Under the pieces are notes generated by a model. It searched no databases and was not told the origin of the DNA. It was given only the letters and a program-made list of their open reading frames with translations. Positions 63,199 through 64,000 of a stretch of DNA of 64,000 nucleotides are shown in pieces. Made by a program: the position numbers and the translations under genes. Each line of letters opens with the position of its first letter. The stretch's first letter is position 1. Location: NCBI GenBank assembly GCA_030710605.1, contig CP092880.1, positions 10,506,208-10,570,207 on the forward strand. Reading direction: 5' to 3'. Source of the stretch: Cordylochernes scorpioides. Lineage: Eukaryota > Arthropoda > Arachnida > Pseudoscorpiones > Chernetidae.

Positions 63199-64000
63199 TA
63201 TATATATTGTTATTAATATGTATATATAACACCACCCCGGAACTTCACACCACTTTGAAGATAGGCGTGAGGACTGAACAATTAAGGCGAAGAACTACGG
63301 CCTTGAAGACTACGAGGAAGGCAACTATGAGGACGAAAATAAATAAACATAGCAACTTCTAATAGTAACTATTTAATTATTTACTTTTTGAAATTTACTT
63401 TTATTATAGAAAACCATTCGGGAAACACATACTGTTACGACGCTTCTCAGATGTCGATGTTTGCGTTCAAGGTTTCTAGAAGAACAATATGGAATCTTAG
63501 TGGATACAGCTTAGTACGGTATATTTATTCCCAGAGCTTTAAAAAGTAGATTAATAGCTATATACAGTAGATGGACTTGCCTTCATTGTCCCCACTAGAG
63601 GGATCCTCCTCGTCACCGTCTTCTCCTTGCCGCAGATCTCACTGTCACCAGACTGACGCTACTTCCCAGACTGTGATATCCTCTCGGCACACAAACCCCC
63701 CTCAAGCCGACTGCTATCTCGGCTCCTTCCTTCACTACAGCACCAGCTGAACCCTTTATCTCCCGCCCCCTCCTCTGGAATCTGTCAATAAACACTTCCT
63801 TATGGAGGGGGCCCTGCATACCTTCTTTTCTTGGCTTGCCCACATCTTCTCTGCACCTTCTTTGCTGCACCGCTTCAATACAATACTAATAATGAGGAAA
63901 CCATGGTCGAATACCCTGTAAAGCTTCAACCTGGCGAAACAATATAGTATAGACAAATTTGAAATTTCCCATGATCAAGAAATAATTTATTGAGCTGTGA
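63199..64000 (+). repeat. Segmental duplication, right copy, part 2
   Basis: Matches 10647-11456 and runs off the window. Confidence 0.9.

Overview
This is intronic and intergenic DNA from an invertebrate animal. It is AT-rich, contains one 100-base assembly gap (19092-19191), and is dominated by transposable elements. Evidence for a metazoan is a tRNA-Gly(GCC) gene, spliced exons with canonical GT-AG borders, Penelope-like, Ty3/Gypsy, hAT, Tc1/mariner and RTE elements, and tRNA-derived SINEs. The repeat mix is typical of arthropods and would suit a chelicerate, but the sequence alone does not settle the taxon.

Host genes. Four minus-strand exons (44139-43909, 30847-30761, 27110-27033, 20732-20679) join in phase 0 and encode most of a MENTAL domain, as in STARD3/MLN64 and STARD3NL. 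The gene is spread over more than 23 kb, and its introns are packed with mobile elements. A 5'-truncated LINE sits in the polypyrimidine tract of the first coding exon. Further right, three phase-compatible plus-strand exons (49713-51618) and two phase-compatible minus-strand exons (50363-48606) look like parts of unidentified genes; both sets cannot easily be right. Another plus-strand candidate exon lies at 35617-35724.

Layout. 1-1806: a 121-bp minisatellite that continues off the left edge. 1808-11456 and 53051-64000: two copies of a segmental duplication, each carrying different later insertions (an LTR element in the left copy; a SINE, a MITE, a mariner palindrome and an intact Penelope-like element in the right copy). 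11.5-18 kb: decayed repeats, a Penelope fragment with inverted terminal repeats and a 13-bp target duplication, and an old 32-bp tandem array. 18-24.5 kb: RTE-type retroposons and the tRNA-Gly gene. 24.5-29 kb: a Tc1 element and a hAT element nested in a SINE. 29-38 kb and 43-53 kb: dense SINEs, LINE ends, pogo-like MITEs and palindromic elements. 38.6-42.9 kb: an intact, very young Ty3/Gypsy element. 60.4-63.2 kb: an intact Penelope-like element.

The most notable thread is RNA-based. Hammerhead-ribozyme cores occur in the terminal repeats of the intact Penelope-like element and in a family of at least 14 palindromic mini-elements; one of these (49.5 kb) carries two core motifs head to head. 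Other RNA-linked oddities are an insertion of exactly the 5' exon of tRNA-Tyr with a 12-bp target duplication (48.4 kb), two foldback elements built around a tRNA-like core, and a LINE/SINE pair sharing the same 3' tail.
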